Shown one piece after another: positions 11,281-22,811 of a DNA stretch of 64,000 nt (position 1 is its first letter; every line of letters begins with the position of its first letter). Source of the DNA: Timema cristinae. Lineage: Eukaryota; Arthropoda; Insecta; Phasmatodea; Timematidae. The stretch is taken from contig JBCFYV010011164.1 in the NCBI GenBank assembly GCA_039000515.1, positions 37,403,234 through 37,467,233 of the forward strand, read 5' to 3'. The translations under genes and the position numbers were made by a program. The notes beneath the pieces are model-generated. The model was not told the origin of the DNA. It did no database searches and worked only from the letters and a program-made list of their open reading frames with translations.

Positions 11281-11339
11281 GCGCAATATTATATTAATCC
11301 TATAAATAACACCAATTAAAAATGTATTTTTAAAATATT

Positions 11340-11395
11340 AGTCACACTTTAGCTCAGTAAGGCGGATACACTACCGGCTGAGCTGAGGAGTCAAA
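11340..11395 (-). repeat. S4-type tRNA head fragment
   Basis: CACACTTTAGCTCAGTAAGG and CACTACCGGCTGAGCTGAGG match the inverted tRNA-like head seen in S4 copies. No body follows. Confidence 0.35.
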
Positions 11396-11459
11396 CTAAT
11401 ATTAAAATACCATATAATTGTTGTAATTTCTAGGATTTAAAAAAAAATTGAAGGTTGGG

Positions 11460-11612
11460 CTGTTATTTTTTCCTGAATGGTTTCCCACACTTCTCTCCAC
11501 GCAAATGCGGGTTGATTACCTCTAAAAATTGATTTCTTCCTCATCACTACCCCATTAGAGTAATTATCATACATGCCTATAACCTTAATAGGTAATAAAG
11601 AGCGGTGATAAT
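11460..11612 (+). repeat. S3 SINE relic, 3' half
   Basis: CTGAATGGTTTCCCACAC, CTCTCCACGCAAATGCGGG, CTCATCACTACCCCATTAG and a decayed tail TATAACCTTAATAGGTAATA. The head is missing. Confidence 0.7.
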
Positions 11613-12061
11613 ATAAATATATATATAAAAAAACTTAGACTAAGCTAACAGGATTAGTGAGGTGAATGTTAAGATACTACACCATATCTCACTTAGAAAG
11701 GAGAGGGATAAAAACAGCCACTTGTGGTCTAAACTTAGCTTCCTTTATAGGTCTTCCCTCTCCCCACATCCTGGAATAGTATTGTCAAAATAGGACCAAG
11801 ATATAGAGCAGGGGTGGCTGAACAGCCGGTAGCTCATGGTTACATTTTCAGCAGCTCGCACGAGAAATGTATTTTATTCCTTCTAAAGTAAATTATTGCT
11901 AAGAGAGTTGTCTCAAGTTTAGGACATCTATATCTTCTCTCCTTAAAGTAAAATTACTCAATTGTCGTTCATATTATACTTTGAGTGAAGGGGTTGTGCT
12001 TCTCTACCAACCATTGTGTCAGCATTTTCATATGAAGTTGGTGCGCACACATGAACATCTT

Positions 12062-12108
12062 GATAACGTATAAACCGAACGAGTAGAAAGACATGGTGCT
12101 AAAAAAAT
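12062..12108 (+). repeat. isolated shared SINE tail
   Basis: AACGTATAAACCGAACGAGTAGAAAGAC followed by GTGCTAAAAAAA is the 3' tail common to S1-S3, with no body upstream. It is a severely 5'-truncated copy. Confidence 0.6.
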
Positions 12109-12837
12109 AAAATCTTGATAGCTGCATAGAATAGGAGTGTAAGGTAGCTCACAACATTTCTAAAAAAAAAAAAGTGTGCAATAGTGAAAGCCATTCTTCT
12201 CAATAAGTTACCGTGTTTAAAAAAAAACAATGTATTTGATTATCATTTTGTTTAAAAAAAAAATATTTTTGGCCTACTCTATATTTTCTAGTATTAAAAA
12301 GTAAATCTTAGTATGGAATGTCCTTGCTTTTAAATATTATTTCCACTACCACTACGAATTCAAGCCACAAAGCCCACCCTGGATTGAAAAAAAAAAAGTT
12401 TTATGGCAAAGCTTCTGCACAAGTGGCAATAATACGGCAATTTTATGATCTGGTAGCTCTCGAAACAATTTGACATTTTAAAGTAAATCCTATACTCAAT
12501 TAATTTGGTGACCTGTGATACAGCCTCATGAACAAAAAGAATATTACCATTACCACATAAACACAACCTTTTAATTATGTCTTATTTACGATATCGTTAT
12601 TTTCATTTAAATAATGCACTACTTTATTTGGGAGGATTATCTACCCTATGCTACTATTCATGTTTTTATTTGCATGCTGGGAATATCGTATTGTTCTCCA
12701 CGTCTTACTGGTCACACTTTGGAATAAGAAATTGTACGCGCATTTTCATGGAAGAAGAGTGAGAAATCATTTAGGAGAAACTGCCTATAAAAGTGGGAAC
12801 ACTCAAAAAGTGGTCAGTCTCGATTGTTCTGGATAGC

Positions 12838-12915
12838 CGGTGGTGTTTCCTAAATGTTTCCACTCACTCCCTACACGTAAATGTGAGTAAATTTCCTCTA
12901 AACTCTATCTTTCTA
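12838..12915 (+). repeat. S3 SINE body, interrupted by an S1
   Basis: TGTTTCCTAAATGTTTCCAC, CTCCCTACACGTAAATGTGAG and CCTCTAAACTCTATCTTTCTA follow the S3 body until it is cut by an S1 insertion. S3 sequence resumes weakly after 13069. Confidence 0.65.
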
Positions 12916-13058
12916 CAGGTCGCCACCGTGGTTCGGATTCCACGTTAAACTGTAGGTCCTTCATTTCATCTCACAATCATCCTACCATTACACATTAGCG
13001 TAAGTGCGTATAACCCGAACGGGTAGTAAGACGCGGTGCTAATAATAATAATAATAAT
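12916..13058 (+). repeat. S1 SINE, 5'-truncated, nested
   Basis: Starts within the S1 body (CCACCGTGGTTCGGATTCC) and runs to GTATAACCCGAACGGGTAGT and (AAT)n. An 11 bp duplication CTATCTTTCTA flanks it at 12905-12915 and 13059-13069. The 5' truncation plus duplication is typical of target-primed reverse transcription. Confidence 0.9.
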
Positions 13059-13139
13059 CTATCTTTCTAAATTATACTCCATTGTGATGAACCCAAACTA
13101 GAATTAAGGAAAATATCACGCAACAAAATTAATAACAAA

Positions 13140-13235
13140 ACAAAATACACCTGAACACGATTCAAACCCCCGACCTTCCCATAACCGGGCATACCAGACC
13201 AAATAAGTCTGACGCCTCTATCCACGTGATCATAA
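13140..13235 (-). repeat. S3 SINE head fragment
   Basis: The minus strand carries a CACGTGGATAGAGGCGTCAG head and a box B-like GGGGTTTGAATCG. No body. Confidence 0.5.
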
Positions 13236-13239
13236 CATG

Positions 13240-14504
13240 AATAAATAACCTATTGTTTTGTTTATCCCATCCTTTTTTGCAAGCTCTTTAAATCTCAAAC
13301 AAAATATTTTCCATTACAAAGGGGAAAGCTTTCTTTCGCTCAAATCATCGAAAGAATAATAAAAAAGATCCTCTTTGAAGTATTCAATTTAAAATACCAT
13401 ACCTCTTTGAAAGCAATGGGTAAATAAGTGTCTTGTACTCATATTTATTCCTTTTGAGCGCTAGCTTAGCTTTTATGCTTTTTAAAGAAGAGGTTGTGGG
13501 GGTGCAGGGAGGAAATAACCCTATTATTCTCTACCAAATTACTAAGCTGAGAATTATTAAATTCTAAATTAACTTGGCGTTCTTTAATTCCATAGCGGGC
13601 TCTGGGCGACTTTCTAATATAGCACGAAAGTAAGTTGAAATTAGTTTTTAATTTGTGTGTTGTGTGTGTGTGTATGTGTGTGTGCGCGCGTTTCGCGGGG
13701 CTTCAAAGCGCGTTTATAATATTAGTAATTGAAATAAGTCATTTTCTTAATTTGCTTTCAGTTATGTTATTAACATGAACTTTATTTACTTCTAATTGAA
13801 TCGCCAAAGCACTTCTGTGACTATCAATATTTTCAGTTAGTCCGAGTTATTTTATTTAAAACTCGAACTGGTGAGCACGTTTGCTCTTGGGTGTAGGAAG
13901 GATTTCATTCCGGGGCGGGGGTTTAAAAAACTGACACGTTTAGAACAAGGATATGAAGACTTAATACTAGTAAACTCTGAGAAATAAGAATATGCTTATT
14001 TTGTATATGTTTATTCTTGAGACAAAATATATCCAAGATGTGTCTATATTAAGTGTCAAACGGGTAAAACTTTACATGTGGCTATATAACTATTATTTTT
14101 ATTATACTTTGTTAAATGGTTCACATATCAAGTAACATATAAACTTATGCCTTAAAAGTCATGTATAAAATAATCTTTTAGATGTAGCCTCAAAGAGGAA
14201 AACTAGCTCTTCTTGATACCATTGCAGAGCATCTTACAACTTCCTCAGGCTCCACCGAGATCTCATGATGCACGCTGAGAAATGCAAGTTCCGTCAAACG
14301 ATCATTTCCTGTGGTGTTTCTTATGTAAGACTTTTATCGCTTGAAAGTGTGGAGAGAGTACGTTCAGGGGTTGCTGTCGATAATAGAAGTGTAGCTAAAA
14401 TTGTAAGAAGTTTCTGAATATTTGAAAAAGCTTCTGGAAGTTTCGGGGGGGGGGGGGGTTTGAACCCCCTAAGCCTCCCACCCTACACCTGCGTTTACTA
14501 AAAA
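13240..14504. other. no gene recognised
   Basis: Contains a (GT)n/(GC)n microsatellite at about 13656-13692 and a G homopolymer at about 14446-14459. No frame or RNA gene supported. Confidence 0.5.
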
Positions 14505-14690
14505 TCAAACCATCTAATCTGGTTTTCCAGTTGCATGGAGATCGGGATTCGAATCCCGGCTGGATTCAGTGAGGGTGGATTTTATTAAATAGTTTAACAT
14601 TATCTTTCTACGCAAATGGGAGAGTATTTATTCTACATTTCTAAATTCCAAATGTGTGTAACCTGGATGAGTAATAAGCGATTGAAATAA
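14505..14690 (+). repeat. S3 SINE relic
   Basis: GGAGATCGGGATTCGAATCC then CGGCTGGATTCAGTGAGGG gives box B and the head/body junction. The tail is decayed to GTAACCTGGATGAGTAATAA. Confidence 0.65.
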
Positions 14691-14784
14691 AAAACTTAAA
14701 AAACTAACTGCATGTATGTCAGTAAAGTTACAAAACTATAAGATAACTCGAATTTTTTGTTGTTGTTTACTCTGTGCCCAGAAA

Positions 14785-14965
14785 CCCGGTCAATCCATGG
14801 AATAGGGCTGGGTAAGGTAGAGTTTAGAGCAAGCTTACCCACATTTGCATTGAAGGGGTGTGTTAAACTATTTGAGAAAAAAATACCTCTGTTCTCTCTG
14901 TCAGGATTCCAGCCCCAACCTCCTCGTCACCAGAATAATACAAGACGAGACTGATGCCTTTGCCC
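14785..14965 (-). repeat. S3 SINE relic
   Basis: On the plus strand CTTACCCACATTTGCATTGA, AAACTATTTGAGAAAAAAATA and ACTGATGCCTTTGCCCGCTT mirror body, junction and head of S3. It lies tail-to-tail with the preceding S3 relic. Confidence 0.55.
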
Positions 14966-15132
14966 GCTTGCCCAAAGGTGAGGATAGGTTCAAAGTTAGC
15001 GATTGTCTTGAAATCTACTGACCAATCAAAAACTAAAACTATTTGATATTGTAATCCTCCTTTTACATAATAAGCTCACGCGAATAAAAAAAGTGCACTG
15101 TACACCACGTTTACCCGGAAGAGTAACAATCT

Positions 15133-15135
<3 letters not shown>

Positions 15136-15168
<33 letters not shown>
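15136..15168. repeat. (TA)n microsatellite
   Basis: Uninterrupted TA dinucleotide run. Confidence 0.95.
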
Positions 15169-15171
<3 letters not shown>

Positions 15172-15589
15172 CCCCTTAGGGTAGACGAAGTGGGTATAAT
15201 TTTCAATTAGGGTTTCGTTTCACAAGTGTTTCAAAATTGTAAAAAAAACTACATTTTATCATCGAAGGTCTACATTTGATAAATTGGATTTTGCTGGGCA
15301 AATGTTAATTACTTACATATTTATTAGGATTAACAAGATAATTTAAACACTACACTAATTCCCACGAGCATCATTGTCTATATTTATTAAAGAACGAAGT
15401 ACAATCCATTCTCCACTGAGGTGGTGGTAACAATTTACTGACATATTGTAAAATATGTTTATTGTAAATATTAGTTGACAGTCACTAATGTTAACCTAAG
15501 TGAAAATAACTATTATTTTAATAGAAATATCATATTTTCAATCTAAAGTGTTAATATACGCTTCTAATAATACTTCATTAAGGATTACT

Positions 15590-15844
15590 ACCCGCCTCGG
15601 TGGCGTAGTTGGCTAACAGCTTGTCGTGTAGAGCTCGACTGCTGAGGACGGAGAGATCGAGGTTCGAATCTCGTTCGGGTGAACTGGGGGTGGTTTTTTC
15701 TAAATGGTTTTCCACTCTCCTTCCACGCAAATGCGGGTTCACTTCCTCTAATTCAACCTTCCCAATTCCTAATCCCTTAGCGTAATTAGTACTTAAAGCG
15801 TATAACCCGAACGGGTAGTAAGACGTGGTGCTAATATTATTATT
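15590..15844 (+). repeat. S2 SINE, full length
   Basis: Box A TGGCGTAGTTGG (15601-15612), box B GGTTCGAATCT (15661-15671), body CTTCCACGCAAATGCGGG, tail ATAACCCGAACGGGTAGTAA and an (ATT)n end. A perfect 13 bp duplication ATTAAGGATTACT lies at 15577-15589 and 15845-15857. Confidence 0.93.
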
Positions 15845-15857
15845 ATTAAGGATTACT

Positions 15858-16750
15858 GCATAATTGGCTTTTTCGTAACTTATTGAAATAACAATTTATT
15901 AATAAAATTTCTGGTTTCACGTTTGTGTCAACAAGAAATAATATAGTGCATTAAATAATAAATTAAAAATAAATATATTCACACTTGTATCTTCTTGCAA
16001 CTGGCCTCCAAAATAAATTTAATTTTGGAACTTCGATAAATAGTCTTAAGATAATATTTCAGTAGTTTCAAAACAAATAATTTTTATATTGTAAACAGAT
16101 GAGCATAATCACAACCGAACTCAATTTAGACGACGTCATCAATCGCTCTGGCTACATCTGATTTGCCATCTTGATTTATTAAATGAAAGCAACCTCTCGT
16201 TTGTTAAACATTTTAAGTAAATCACTGACACTGCTTCCACAAAAATATAGCTATCCAAACAATTATTTTCTTAGAGCATGTTTCAATAACGTAAAAACGC
16301 TTAAAAGAAATGATAATTAAAAACAAATTGTTTGTTGTAAAAGTTTTGACCGTCAAAAGTGATAGCATCTCAACACACACTCTTGAAGATGTTTTGGCGA
16401 ATGGATGCATAAGAGTAGATCTTGTAACTTTAGCTAGCTGTCAGTTACCGCCATTCCAATGGCGAATGGAATCTAGTTAATTATAAGGATGTGTGAAGCT
16501 TCGCAATGTTGAAATAATAGTCGGAAGTTTAAATCTCCTTCGCTTCGACTTCCCCACCCACAAAATGTTCGCATCTTCGAAACATTTCTAAGGAAGAGGA
16601 AAACTTCGATATTATAATATCTTAAACATCTGACTAATATCATCTATTTCATGCTGAAAGAGCAAGAATTTGCATTTTTTTTAAACGTGCCAAAGAACGA
16701 ATATCCTTCAACACATTATATATAATTTTATATATATGGTATATATATAA
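15858..16750. other. no gene recognised
   Basis: AT-rich DNA before the palindrome. An open minus-strand frame at 16222-16410 has no recognisable features. Confidence 0.5.
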
Positions 16751-17980
16751 TTTTTTTAAAACCGTAGTATTTCGGTGTTTTATTGTTTTCTTTACATTTT
16801 TTAAGATAGTCTATATACAAAAATGGAGCCCTAGTTTTTAATATTAAATATCTATTTTTTTCCTAGTATTTAAATTCATTAATGTCTTTATAAAAGTGAA
16901 AAATAATAATAACGGTATGAGAGGCCCATAATTTCCTGCAATAATATTTATATAGGTTAAAATTGTTATCGAAAATTCAATGGTTATGTTTAACATTGCT
17001 TTAGTTGTACTTAAATTAGAGTTAGAGTTGCGGTAAACATAATTTATATTGGAGCGATACTCTTCAACGTTCTTGTAAACTTATTTAATTGGCAAAGTAA
17101 AGTATGTTTTATTTTTTTAGAAAAATCAGCCATAAAACAATGTTTTAAAGTTTGTTTTAAAAACTATATTAATTATTAATACATTTACAGGATGAAAATA
17201 ACTTCTAACAAGATGATTACTATTATCAGATAAGCGTGAAAGAAGTTTAATCCAAAAATTAATACTCAACTAAATCCTTTTCGGCGTGTGTGTTATATAT
17301 TATATATATATATAATATATATATATATATATTATATATTATACGGCGTGTAAATCCTTTTCGGCGTGTATATATATGTATATATAATATATATATGATG
17401 ATGTATATATATATATATATGCCGAAAAGGATTTAGTTGAGTATTAATTTTTGGATTAGACTTCTTTCACGCTTATCTGATAAATAAGTAAATCATCTTG
17501 TTTTATGAAAAGTTATTTATCATCCTGTAAAATGTATTAATAATTAATATAGTTTTTAAAAACAAACCATTACAACATTGTTTTATATGGCTGATTTTTC
17601 TTTAAAAAAATAAAAACATTACTTTTATCTTTGCCAATTAAATAAGTTTACAAGAACGTTGAAGATTATGCGGCTCCAATATAAATTATGTTTACCGCAA
17701 CTCTAACTCTAATTTACATGTACAACTAAAGCAATGTTAAACATAACCATTGAATTTTCGATAACAATTTTAACCTATATAAATATTATTGCAGGAATAT
17801 TATGGGCCTCTCATACCGTTATTATTATTTTTTCACTTTTATAAAGACATTAATGAATTTAAGAACTAGGAAAAAAATAGATATTTAATATTAAAAACTA
17901 AGGCCTCATTTTTGTATATAGACTATCTTAAAAAATGTAAAGAAATCAATAAAACACCGAAAGACTACGGTTTTTAAAAA
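16751..17980. repeat. long imperfect palindrome, about 540 bp arms
   Basis: The left arm (about 16751-17285) and right arm (about 17421-17980) are reverse complements with scattered substitutions and small indels. The outer ends read ACCGTAGTATTTCGGTGTTT on the left and AACACCGAAAGACTACGGTT on the right. The inner ends are AACTAAATCCTTTTCGGC and GCCGAAAAGGATTTAGTT. The centre (17286-17420) is TA-repeat DNA with an extra direct copy of AAATCCTTTTCGGCGTGT at about 17351-17368. Arms contain no frame of note. A foldback element or long-TIR MITE is likely; a plain inverted duplication is possible. The family is unknown to me. Confidence 0.9.
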
Positions 17981-18258
17981 TTATTATTATTAGCACCGCG
18001 TCTTACTACCCATTCGGGTTATACGCACTTACGCTAATGTGTAATGGTAGAGTGATTGTGAGATGAAATGGAGGACCTACAGCTTAACGTGGAATCCGAA
18101 CCACGGTGGAGGCCTGGCATTCCCCACATTCACAAGATGTCTTGTCATAGGTGAAGGAAGGGTTTGGTAATCAGATAAATTTGTGCCGGGACCGAGGATT
18201 GAACCCCGGCCGCCAGCACAGAAGTCTGACACCCTACCCCTAGACCACCAGGTCACCT
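17981..18258 (-). repeat. S1 SINE, full length, at the palindrome edge
   Basis: On the plus strand (ATT)n, GCACCGCGTCTTACTACCCA, GTGGAATCCGAACCACGGTG, the inverted box B GGATTGAACC and CCCCTAGACCACCAGGTCAC. TTTTTAAAAA at 17971-17980 recurs at 18259-18268 as the probable target-site duplication. Confidence 0.9.
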
Positions 18259-18379
18259 TTTTTAAAAAAAATGAAATCCGAAAAACTAGGGTTTCCCCAA
18301 TCTGTGGGTGGGAGCCTCATCTTGGCAGAGTAGGTGTTTGTAAAAATAATCAATCCACAACGGTGGTAATGCAGACAAA

Positions 18380-18600
18380 GGTGTGATCTGGCCAGGCTTG
18401 CCGATGAGGTATAGGCTCGTATCTGGGCCGAAATTATTGGTGGTGTTTTCCTAAATGATTTTACTCTCCCCCCCCCCCCCCCCCCTAACCACCACACACA
18501 TTTAGATACATTTCCTCTAGAATTCACTTTCATCCTTCCTTCCCCATTAGTGACGTTAAGTTAGAATAATCCATACGGGTGGTAAGACGCAATGCTATTT
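18380..18600 (+). repeat. S3 SINE relic with C-run
   Basis: TTGGTGGTGTTTTCCTAAATG, a C homopolymer at about 18471-18485, TTCCTCTAGAATTCAC, TTCCCCATTAGTGACG and the tail GGTGGTAAGACGCAATGC. The head is decayed. Confidence 0.65.
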
Positions 18601-19204
18601 TTTTTTTTATATCAAGGAAGTACGATGTAATGGCTAATGAAGGATTTATTAATTTAAAAATATTATGTAATAATTTAAAACTGTTCTTATTATTTTATTT
18701 TCGTAATTATATATTATTCCGATTCTTAACGTTAAATATTGCAATAATAAAGCCTTTTTTTCATCTTGTAAGATATTAAATTTTGTTCACTCTAATAAGG
18801 CGTAGTGATTACCGTGAATCCACTTATACTACACTTCTCAACTGGTTGAGGAGCCTAACCTAATTCATCGCGTTTTAAACTCTTGGTGCTGATTAAAAAG
18901 TAGACCTCTCTATTGGGAAAGAGCTTAATGAGTTTCTTACCTCCCGCTTCAACCTTGAACTAATAAGTGCACTGCACGCCCGCCAATCTTAGCACTCGAA
19001 CCAGTGATGATGGCGAACTCCACTGTGGTATTCGTTATCTTGGTTCTTGCGAACGCAGATTTGATGTCTTAAAACAATACAATTATCTTGTCGGCCTTTT
19101 CTCTTTATTTAATGGGTTGAGGTAGCAGCTCACGTGACTTGTGAGGTGTTGATTAAGGTCATTCGACAATATACATTTTATTGCACAATTTTAATAAGTT
19201 AAAA

Positions 19205-19455
19205 ACCCGCCTCGGTTGCGTAGTTGACTAATGCGCTTATCGTGTTGAGCTCGACTGCTGAGGATGGGGAGATCGAGGTTCGAATCTCGGTCGGGTGAAC
19301 TGGGGGTGGTTTTTCCTAAATGGTTTTTCACTCTCCCTCCACGCAAATTCGGGTTCACTTCCTCTAATTCAACCTTCCCAATTCTTAATCCATTAGCGTA
19401 ATTAGTACTTAAAGCGTATAACCCACCCGAACGGGTAGTAAGATGCGGTGCTAAA
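19205..19455 (+). repeat. S2 SINE, full length
   Basis: Starts CCCGCCTCGGTTGCGTAGTT, box B GGTTCGAATCTCGG, body CTCCCTCCACGCAAATTC, tail with a 4-base insertion (ATAACCCACCCGAACGGG), ending GTGCTAAATTT. No clear target-site duplication. Confidence 0.88.
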
Positions 19456-20004
19456 TTTTTTAAATTGTTAACAAGTGAAATATTATAATCTATAAAAATG
19501 GATTCAATTATTTTAAATCATTACATTTCACTAGCTATAAGGGATCTAAGGGGTCACACTTATGTTATGCTTTCCCCATACCTTTGTTAAGGTAAAGTAA
19601 TTAATATATGGGGCTGAAATTTTATATAACTATACATTCATTTGAGGTGTACAAAACGAAATATTTATAATATGAAGAAAAATAATTTGTGTAAAAAAGT
19701 GTCTAACTTTGTAGTACACAATGTTATTTAGAATTTTTTTTTTACTTGGGGCTGCTTGTTAATTGAATTAATATGTCCGAATTGATCAATTGTAAATATC
19801 GATTTTAAATACATATTTAATTACATTTCTTGTTTTGACTGTACCAACTGTAGAATCAATACGGACTAGCAGAACATAATAGTCCGAGGCTGAGGTAAGA
19901 TAGTCCCAGCTAATGACCCTCCCAGGTAAAGCGGACGCCAGCTTCCTATTTGGTCGGTGTAGCTGGAATGGGCTGAGACATTGATACTTACAATATTTTC
20001 CAAG

Positions 20005-20050
20005 ATAACACGTAGCGAACGGTTAGTAAGATGCGGTGCTGAAAGAAAAA
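20005..20050 (+). repeat. isolated shared SINE tail
   Basis: GCGAACGGTTAGTAAGATGC then GGTGCTGAAAG matches the S1-S3 tail, without a recognisable body. Confidence 0.5.
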
Positions 20051-20317
20051 ATAAATCAAATACTATTATGGCTTAGGCTATGTCCGAGAGAGCCAAGGCG
20101 AATGTTCAGGATAACTCCCTCTGAAAGCTTATATATGACATTATTTTGAATCCAGATCACGGAATTCGTCAGAATTTAAGGCAAATATGAATAACTCAAA
20201 AACTGAGTTTAAAAGTATAATGGACCAATAAATCATCCATATTAAAGTGATTTAATAACAACAAAAATAGTTTAGACTTTGTTTCTATGTTTCAATTTTG
20301 ACACCCTAGATTAGTTG

Positions 20318-20455
20318 CCAGTGTGTTTGTCTATTATTCTAGAGATTCCAGGTTCAATTTCCGGCACGATGGGTGGGGGACTTAGTCATGTTAGTTTGTA
20401 AATCATGTGGTGATATATAAACAGTTGGTTCAAAAGTGCACGTTAAATACACTTG
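20318..20455 (+). repeat. S4 SINE relic
   Basis: Box B-like CAGGTTCAATTTCCGGCAC, then GTTTGTAAATCATGTGGTGA, CAGTTGGTTCAAAAGTGC and ACGTTAAATAC give the S4 order with an internal deletion. Confidence 0.6.
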
Positions 20456-21194
20456 GTCTACTAATAAAAATAATGTAAATATTAGGACTTTCCAAATATA
20501 GGCCTATTTTGTAAGTCAAGTTTTTTTTTTCCTGAACATAAATATCACATTTTGATATGGTAAAAAAATATCCCAAATGACTTTTAAAACTACACGTGAT
20601 TAATTTTCTTCCAAAAAGGTAATTAATATTAGGATTGGAAAAAAAATCTATAAAAGCCACATTTGGTTTTAATAGGAGACCTATTATATTTTAATCTATG
20701 GGATTTTTACGATTGACTCTTTGCAAATTATGCTTGTCCTGGTTCGGGATGGATCGTAGTTAATTCGTACAATTCAGTTAAAAGAAACTGAAGAGCATTT
20801 AATTAAATTAGGCCCTACGTGCTCAGTTGGTATTGGATCAGATTAGTTTTATCTCCGATGTGGTCTAGAACAGTGGACGACAAAGTATTATTAATATTTT
20901 TAGTGAATACTATCAACATAGTTTTTCAGTCCATTCAAGAGTAAAACTAAATTAATTAGTTTTGTAATTGGAGTGAGATTTCTCTTGAAGCACTTTCTAA
21001 CAGTTCACACTTTTTACCCCGTACGGTAGTAAGCTAACCTTGCTTGGTTAAACTATAGCGCAACTTAAAATAAGAGAGAGTCAGGGTGTAATAAATCAAT
21101 GTAGAAACCTTTCAGGGTAAGCTGACTGAAGATATTTTATGTTACTCTCTTATTTTTAAACCTACGGATTTTATCAGCATAAAGGTCAACGCAT

Positions 21195-21440
21195 CATTAG
21201 TAACATCGTCTAAGGAGTCACTCAAACATTAAATTGAATTTCCTGTGTAGGGGAGGTCAAGGAGGGAATTTAGGCTGGGTGTACTGAGAGGATTTTTATT
21301 CCTAAATGGTGTTTTGTGCCTCCTCGTTGAAAATGGGGATACATTTCCTCTAAAATTACATCTCCTGCATCTTTATCGCCTTAGTATAGTTCGGACGTCT
21401 ACTTAGATAGGGTTCATAAAGCTGGTGTTTTCAGGTCGAA
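21195..21440 (+). repeat. S3 SINE relic
   Basis: ATCGTCTAAGGAGTCACTC head remnant, GGCTGGGTGTACTGAGAGG junction, TTCCTAAATGGTG and ACATTTCCTCTAAAATTACA body. The tail is lost. Confidence 0.6.
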
Positions 21441-21482
21441 AGCTAAAATTATTAAAATAAAATGTATCTTCTCAAAAAGCAG

Positions 21483-21602
21483 AGTTTGTGTGGATCAGGC
21501 ATTATATTCGGTGTCGATGGAATATCAACCAAGAAATATCTTATCCAGGAACACAGCTTGTGTGGATAAGACATTCTCTTCGGTGCCCATGGAATATCAG
21601 CC
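21483..21602. repeat. diverged 48 bp direct repeat
   Basis: Two copies start at about 21483 and 21555, sharing TTGTGTGGAT, TTCGGTG and ATGGAATATCA cores. The period is 72 bp. Function unknown. Confidence 0.7.
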
Positions 21603-22029
21603 TAACTTTCTAATTAAAATGGAGAAACTCTGACCTAGTTTCTCCGAGCTAGAGAAGCAATTTATTACTGTCATGTTTCTGGGTCGAATATTACAACATT
21701 TTACCGCACGACCGAGCATTAATTATTAAATATTATATCTCTTCTTTATTTTAAAACGTGTTTATATGTAGTTAGGTTAATCACAATTTGATAAAATTAA
21801 GAAACTTTATTCACATGCTCTTGATTTACAAAATTAAGTGCAAATTTTAATCCATACTTACATTGAAACATTAAATAATTGAAATACTTTACACATATGT
21901 AATTAAGGTTGCTGGTATTTTACTATTAGACTATGGTATGTGACTGTCGATTAAGAATAAATATTAACTAAATTGTATTCAACAAAACGTGTAAGCCCAT
22001 CCTAGATGTTGAAAATGATATTCTACCAT

Positions 22030-22250
22030 TTTATGGGGCTCTGGTTCGATCCCGGGGTTACTGATGAAGATATTTGGTACCACTTTTGAATACAAATTGC
22101 TCTTATAATCTATTTAAATAAATATTTAGACGTTATCACTGAGTGCGCATCATATGTTTTTTTATTAGGTCAAGTTAGTTTGTAAGTAATGGGTGACTAT
22201 AATAAGTATGTGTAGGAAGTGCACGTATAATACCTAAGGTAGAAAAAGGT
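22030..22250 (+). repeat. S4 SINE relic
   Basis: A good box B CTGGTTCGATCCCGGGG at about 22041, followed by CAAGTTAGTTTGTAAGTAAT, GGTGACTATAATAAG and AGGAAGTGCACGTATAATACC, the S4 tail. Confidence 0.55.
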
Positions 22251-22311
22251 TGAGTTAAATTCTTACCAATAAATTTATTAAAGTACGAGTAAATTATATA
22301 CAAACTTAGTC

Positions 22312-22508
22312 GGTGAACGCGCAAATTAAACTCCAAGATCGTGTTGTCTGGTTTACAGGTGATAGAAATCTTGGGGCTCAAATCCTGGCTGGGTGTACTG
22401 AAGGTGTTTCCCCCTCTCCCTCAATGCAAATTTGGGTATATACTATATATTCTACCTTCCTCGTACTTTCCACCATTAAAGCAAATATACCAATAGGGCG
22501 GAAGTGTA
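22312..22508 (+). repeat. S3 SINE relic, tail cut by an S1
   Basis: GGCTCAAATCCTGGCTGGG box B/junction, CTCCCTCAATGCAAATTTGG body, and a broken tail AATAGGGCGGAAGTGTA where the next S1 inserts. Confidence 0.6.
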
Positions 22509-22540
<32 letters not shown>

Positions 22541-22811
22541 ATTATAGCACAGCGTCTTACTACCCGTTCGGGTTATACGCACTTACGCTGATGTGTAATG
22601 GTAGGGTGATTGTGAGATGAAATGAAGGACCTACAGTTTAACGTGGAATCCGAACCACGGTGGTGGCCTGGCATTCCACACATTCACAAGATGTCTTGTC
22701 AGAGGGTAGGAAGGGTTTGGGAATCAATAAATCTGTGCCGGGACCGAGGATTGAACCCCGGCCGCCAGCACAGAAGTCTGACACCTTACCCCTAGACCAC
22801 CAGGTCACCAC
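22509..22811 (-). repeat. S1 SINE, full length
   Basis: (ATT)n, then CAGCGTCTTACTACCCGTTC through GGATTGAACCCCGG to CCCCTAGACCACCAGGTCAC. GAAGTGTA at 22501-22508 and 22812-22819 is the probable duplication. It sits in the tail of the preceding S3 copy. Confidence 0.9.

Noticed and set aside
11812..12380. Second hAT element with ends CAGGGGTGGC and GCCCACCCTG
   Set aside because: The ends match only over about 9 bases and flanking octamers do not agree. Too weak to call.
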